Below, one piece after another: positions 54,102-55,210 of a stretch of DNA of 55,210 nucleotides; positions within the stretch are counted from its first letter, which is position 1; each line of letters starts with the position of its first letter. Both the position numbers and the translations under genes were made by a program. Origin of the DNA: Acidobacteriota bacterium (GTDB taxonomy: Bacteria; Acidobacteriota; Vicinamibacteria; Vicinamibacterales; UBA823); contig PCAU01000008.1 of NCBI GenBank assembly GCA_002730735.1, forward strand, positions 1 to 55,210. The letters are read 5' to 3'. The notes under the pieces were generated by a model. The model made no database searches and was not told where the DNA came from. It was given only the letters and a program-made list of their open reading frames with translations.

Positions 54102-54755
54102 TCACCCTTTTGCGCCCTGTGCCTTTTCCCAATCAGCGAGGAACTTCGCAAGGCCGATGTCGGTCAGGGGATGCTTAAACAGTGCTTCAATCACGGCCGG
54201 CGGACAAGTGCACACGTCAGCACCAAGACGACCAGCTTCGACGATGTGGAGCGGCCCACGGATGCTCGCCACCAGCACCTCAGTACCAAACTCGTAGTTG
54301 TCGTAAATATCGACAATCTGGCTGATCAATTCCATGCCTGACGTCGCAACATCATCCAGTCGGCCGACGAACGGACTAACAAAAGTCGCTCCAACCTTGG
54401 CTGCAAGGAGCGCTTGGGTTGATGAAAAAACCAGCGTCACATTGACTCGAATGCCTTCATCCGCAAGCTTTCCACAAGCTTGCACGCCAGGCTTCCCAAA
54501 CGGCACTTTTACAACAATGTGCTCATCGATTCCGGCCAACTCGCGGCCCTCTTGGATCATACCGTTGACATCTGTCGCTACAACCTCAGCGCTGACCGGC
54601 CCCTGAACCGTCTGACAAATTTCCTTAAGTATCGCTCGTGAATCACCGCCCGCCCTCGCTAGAAGTGATGGATTCGTGGTAGCACCATCAATGATTCCAA
54701 GCGGAACAAGACCGGCAATATCAGCAACGTTTCCCGAATCAACGAACAACTTCAT
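54102..54755 (-). CDS. fsa: Fructose-6-phosphate aldolase/transaldolase family protein
   Basis: A 217-residue single-domain transaldolase-fold protein of the short (TalC/FSA) type, which forms a Schiff base on a lysine and transfers dihydroxyacetone units or cleaves fructose 6-phosphate. The conserved start MKLFVDSGNVADI, the segment GATTNPSLLARAG, the active Lys83 in VVKVPFGKPG and ATFVSPFVGRLDD fit the family. ATG at 54755 has AAGGAG 8 bp upstream; an in-frame ATG at 54791 is not supported by a ribosome binding site. Short transaldolases are hard to tell apart functionally, so the aldolase-versus-transaldolase choice is open. It is in the same direction as the carboxylase genes and 50 bp after the FN3 protein. 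Confidence 0.9.
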   Translation of the reverse strand: MKLFVDSGNVADIAGLVPLGIIDGATTNPSLLARAGGDSRAILKEICQTVQGPVSAEVVATDVNGMIQEGRELAGIDEHIVVKVPFGKPGVQACGKLADEGIRVNVTLVFSSTQALLAAKVGATFVSPFVGRLDDVATSGMELISQIVDIYDNYEFGTEVLVASIRGPLHIVEAGRLGADVCTCPPAVIEALFKHPLTDIGLAKFLADWEKAQGAKG

Positions 54756-54805
54756 TGGCGCACTCCTTCCTGATGCGGGCGCCACCCGCAAGACGGCGGA
54801 CTTGG

Positions 54806-55210
54806 TTACTGAGGTGACTCGGTCACCTGGTTCGACAGCTCGCTAATATTAGACGGTGCTGCCCCGTCAGCCGCCACAACAGCGTAAACATAAGTGACAC
54901 CCGTCGTGCCAGTGGTGTCTCGGTAATTCGTCTCCGTCAGCAGCACCGTCATTAGCGGCTCGAGTGTGCCATTAGGCGACTCGCCGCGCAAGACCAGATA
55001 GCCCGCAAGATCAGCTTCGGAATTTGGTTCCCAGATTAAGCTGACTGCACCGACGCTTCCAACCGCTGCGAGATTCCTCGGCGCAGCTGGTGAAAACGTG
55101 TCGCGGAATTCAGCGCAGGTTGGAGAAGACGCCTCGCTCTCGATCGGATCGCCATCAACTGTCGAAATTGCCGTTACGATGTAACACCTTTCTACGCCGA
55201 ACTCCACGTT
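54806..55210 (-). CDS. Fibronectin type III domain protein, 5' end beyond the window (partial)
   Basis: The C-terminal ~134 residues of a larger protein, cut by the window edge. A complete FN3 domain is seen: APRNLAAVGSVGAVSLIWEP, DLAGYLVLRGESPNG and VTYVYAVVAADGAAPSNISE. The end of a preceding FN3 domain is also visible (CYIVTAISTVDGDPIESEAS). The tail TESPQ suggests it ends here. Cell-surface or envelope FN3 proteins of this kind are often lipoproteins, but the N-terminus needed to tell is absent. Stop is TAA at 54808-54806; downstream is the transaldolase-like gene. Confidence 0.75.
   Translation of the reverse strand, partial: NVEFGVERCYIVTAISTVDGDPIESEASSPTCAEFRDTFSPAAPRNLAAVGSVGAVSLIWEPNSEADLAGYLVLRGESPNGTLEPLMTVLLTETNYRDTTGTTGVTYVYAVVAADGAAPSNISELSNQVTESPQ

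Noticed and set aside
1-55210. CRISPR arrays, prophage, transposons or defence islands
   Set aside because: No regularly spaced repeats, integrase, transposase, restriction or Cas-like proteins were seen; the single CPBP (Abi-related) protease is not evidence for defence.

Overview
The window is a stretch of bacterial chromosome of moderate-to-high GC, with no phage, plasmid, CRISPR or transposase genes. An Omp85/TamB/SurA-type outer-membrane cluster shows a diderm cell envelope. Large exported beta-propeller proteins of the Asp-box (BNR/Ycf48-like) type, exported M24 peptidases, a signal-peptide HpcH/HpaI aldolase, a PQQ alcohol dehydrogenase with a partner cytochrome c, DUF1028 and an adenosylcobalamin-dependent ribonucleotide reductase together resemble Acidobacteriota (Vicinamibacteria-like) environmental genomes. 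That taxonomic placement is inference from gene content, not from a marker-gene comparison.

Layout. Positions 1-7.4 kb hold proline dehydrogenase, an exported HpcH/HpaI-type aldolase, two tandem exported M24 (Xaa-Pro type) peptidases, an exported NHL-repeat propeller and a stand-alone EF-Tu-domain-2-like protein. Positions 7.6-10.8 kb hold a 754-residue polytopic membrane protein that looks like a GT-C glycosyltransferase with a PA14-like domain, and a small lipoprotein with a 22-residue repeat. Positions 11.2-21.1 kb hold three paralogous exported propeller proteins of 1025-1058 residues, two on the minus strand and one on the plus. Positions 21.3-24.5 kb hold a small exported protein and a cytochrome c/PQQ-dehydrogenase pair whose reading frames overlap by 4 bp. 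Positions 24.7-28.8 kb hold a pyruvate kinase broken by a frameshift in a GT repeat, an exported alpha/beta hydrolase, an exported DUF1028 protein and an unknown exported protein. Positions 28.8-30.4 kb hold a TerB-like protein and an AI-2E family permease.

Positions 30.7-37.6 kb are a plus-strand housekeeping block: tRNA-Leu(UAG), trigger factor, clpP, clpX, lon, engB and rpmE, i.e. nascent-chain folding, ATP-dependent proteolysis and ribosome assembly. Positions 37.8-42.6 kb hold a short-chain dehydrogenase, the class II ribonucleotide reductase nrdJ behind a structured leader that ends in a terminator, and a CPBP-type membrane protease. Positions 42.6-55.2 kb are a tightly packed minus-strand cluster read in the order FN3-domain protein (cut by the window edge), fructose-6-phosphate aldolase-like transaldolase, acyl-CoA carboxylase carboxyltransferase, biotin carboxylase, biotin carrier protein, TamB-like, Omp85 (TamA/BamA-like) and SurA-N-like protein.

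The most interesting non-coding signals are four. (1) The nrdJ leader on the minus strand (about 41505-41659) starts at a promoter-like sequence, folds into a long rod and ends in a terminator abutting the nrdJ ribosome binding site. (2) A near-identical promoter-like box (TTGAAC/T, 17-18 bp, GCGGTAGAAT) lies before three minus-strand genes. (3) A diverged ~84-bp direct repeat flanks the intergenic region at 10.8-11.2 kb. (4) A perfect 14-bp palindrome lies before the AI-2E permease. I did not find a convincing novel multi-gene system; the leader RNA and the PQQ dehydrogenase with a BamE-like tail are the best leads.
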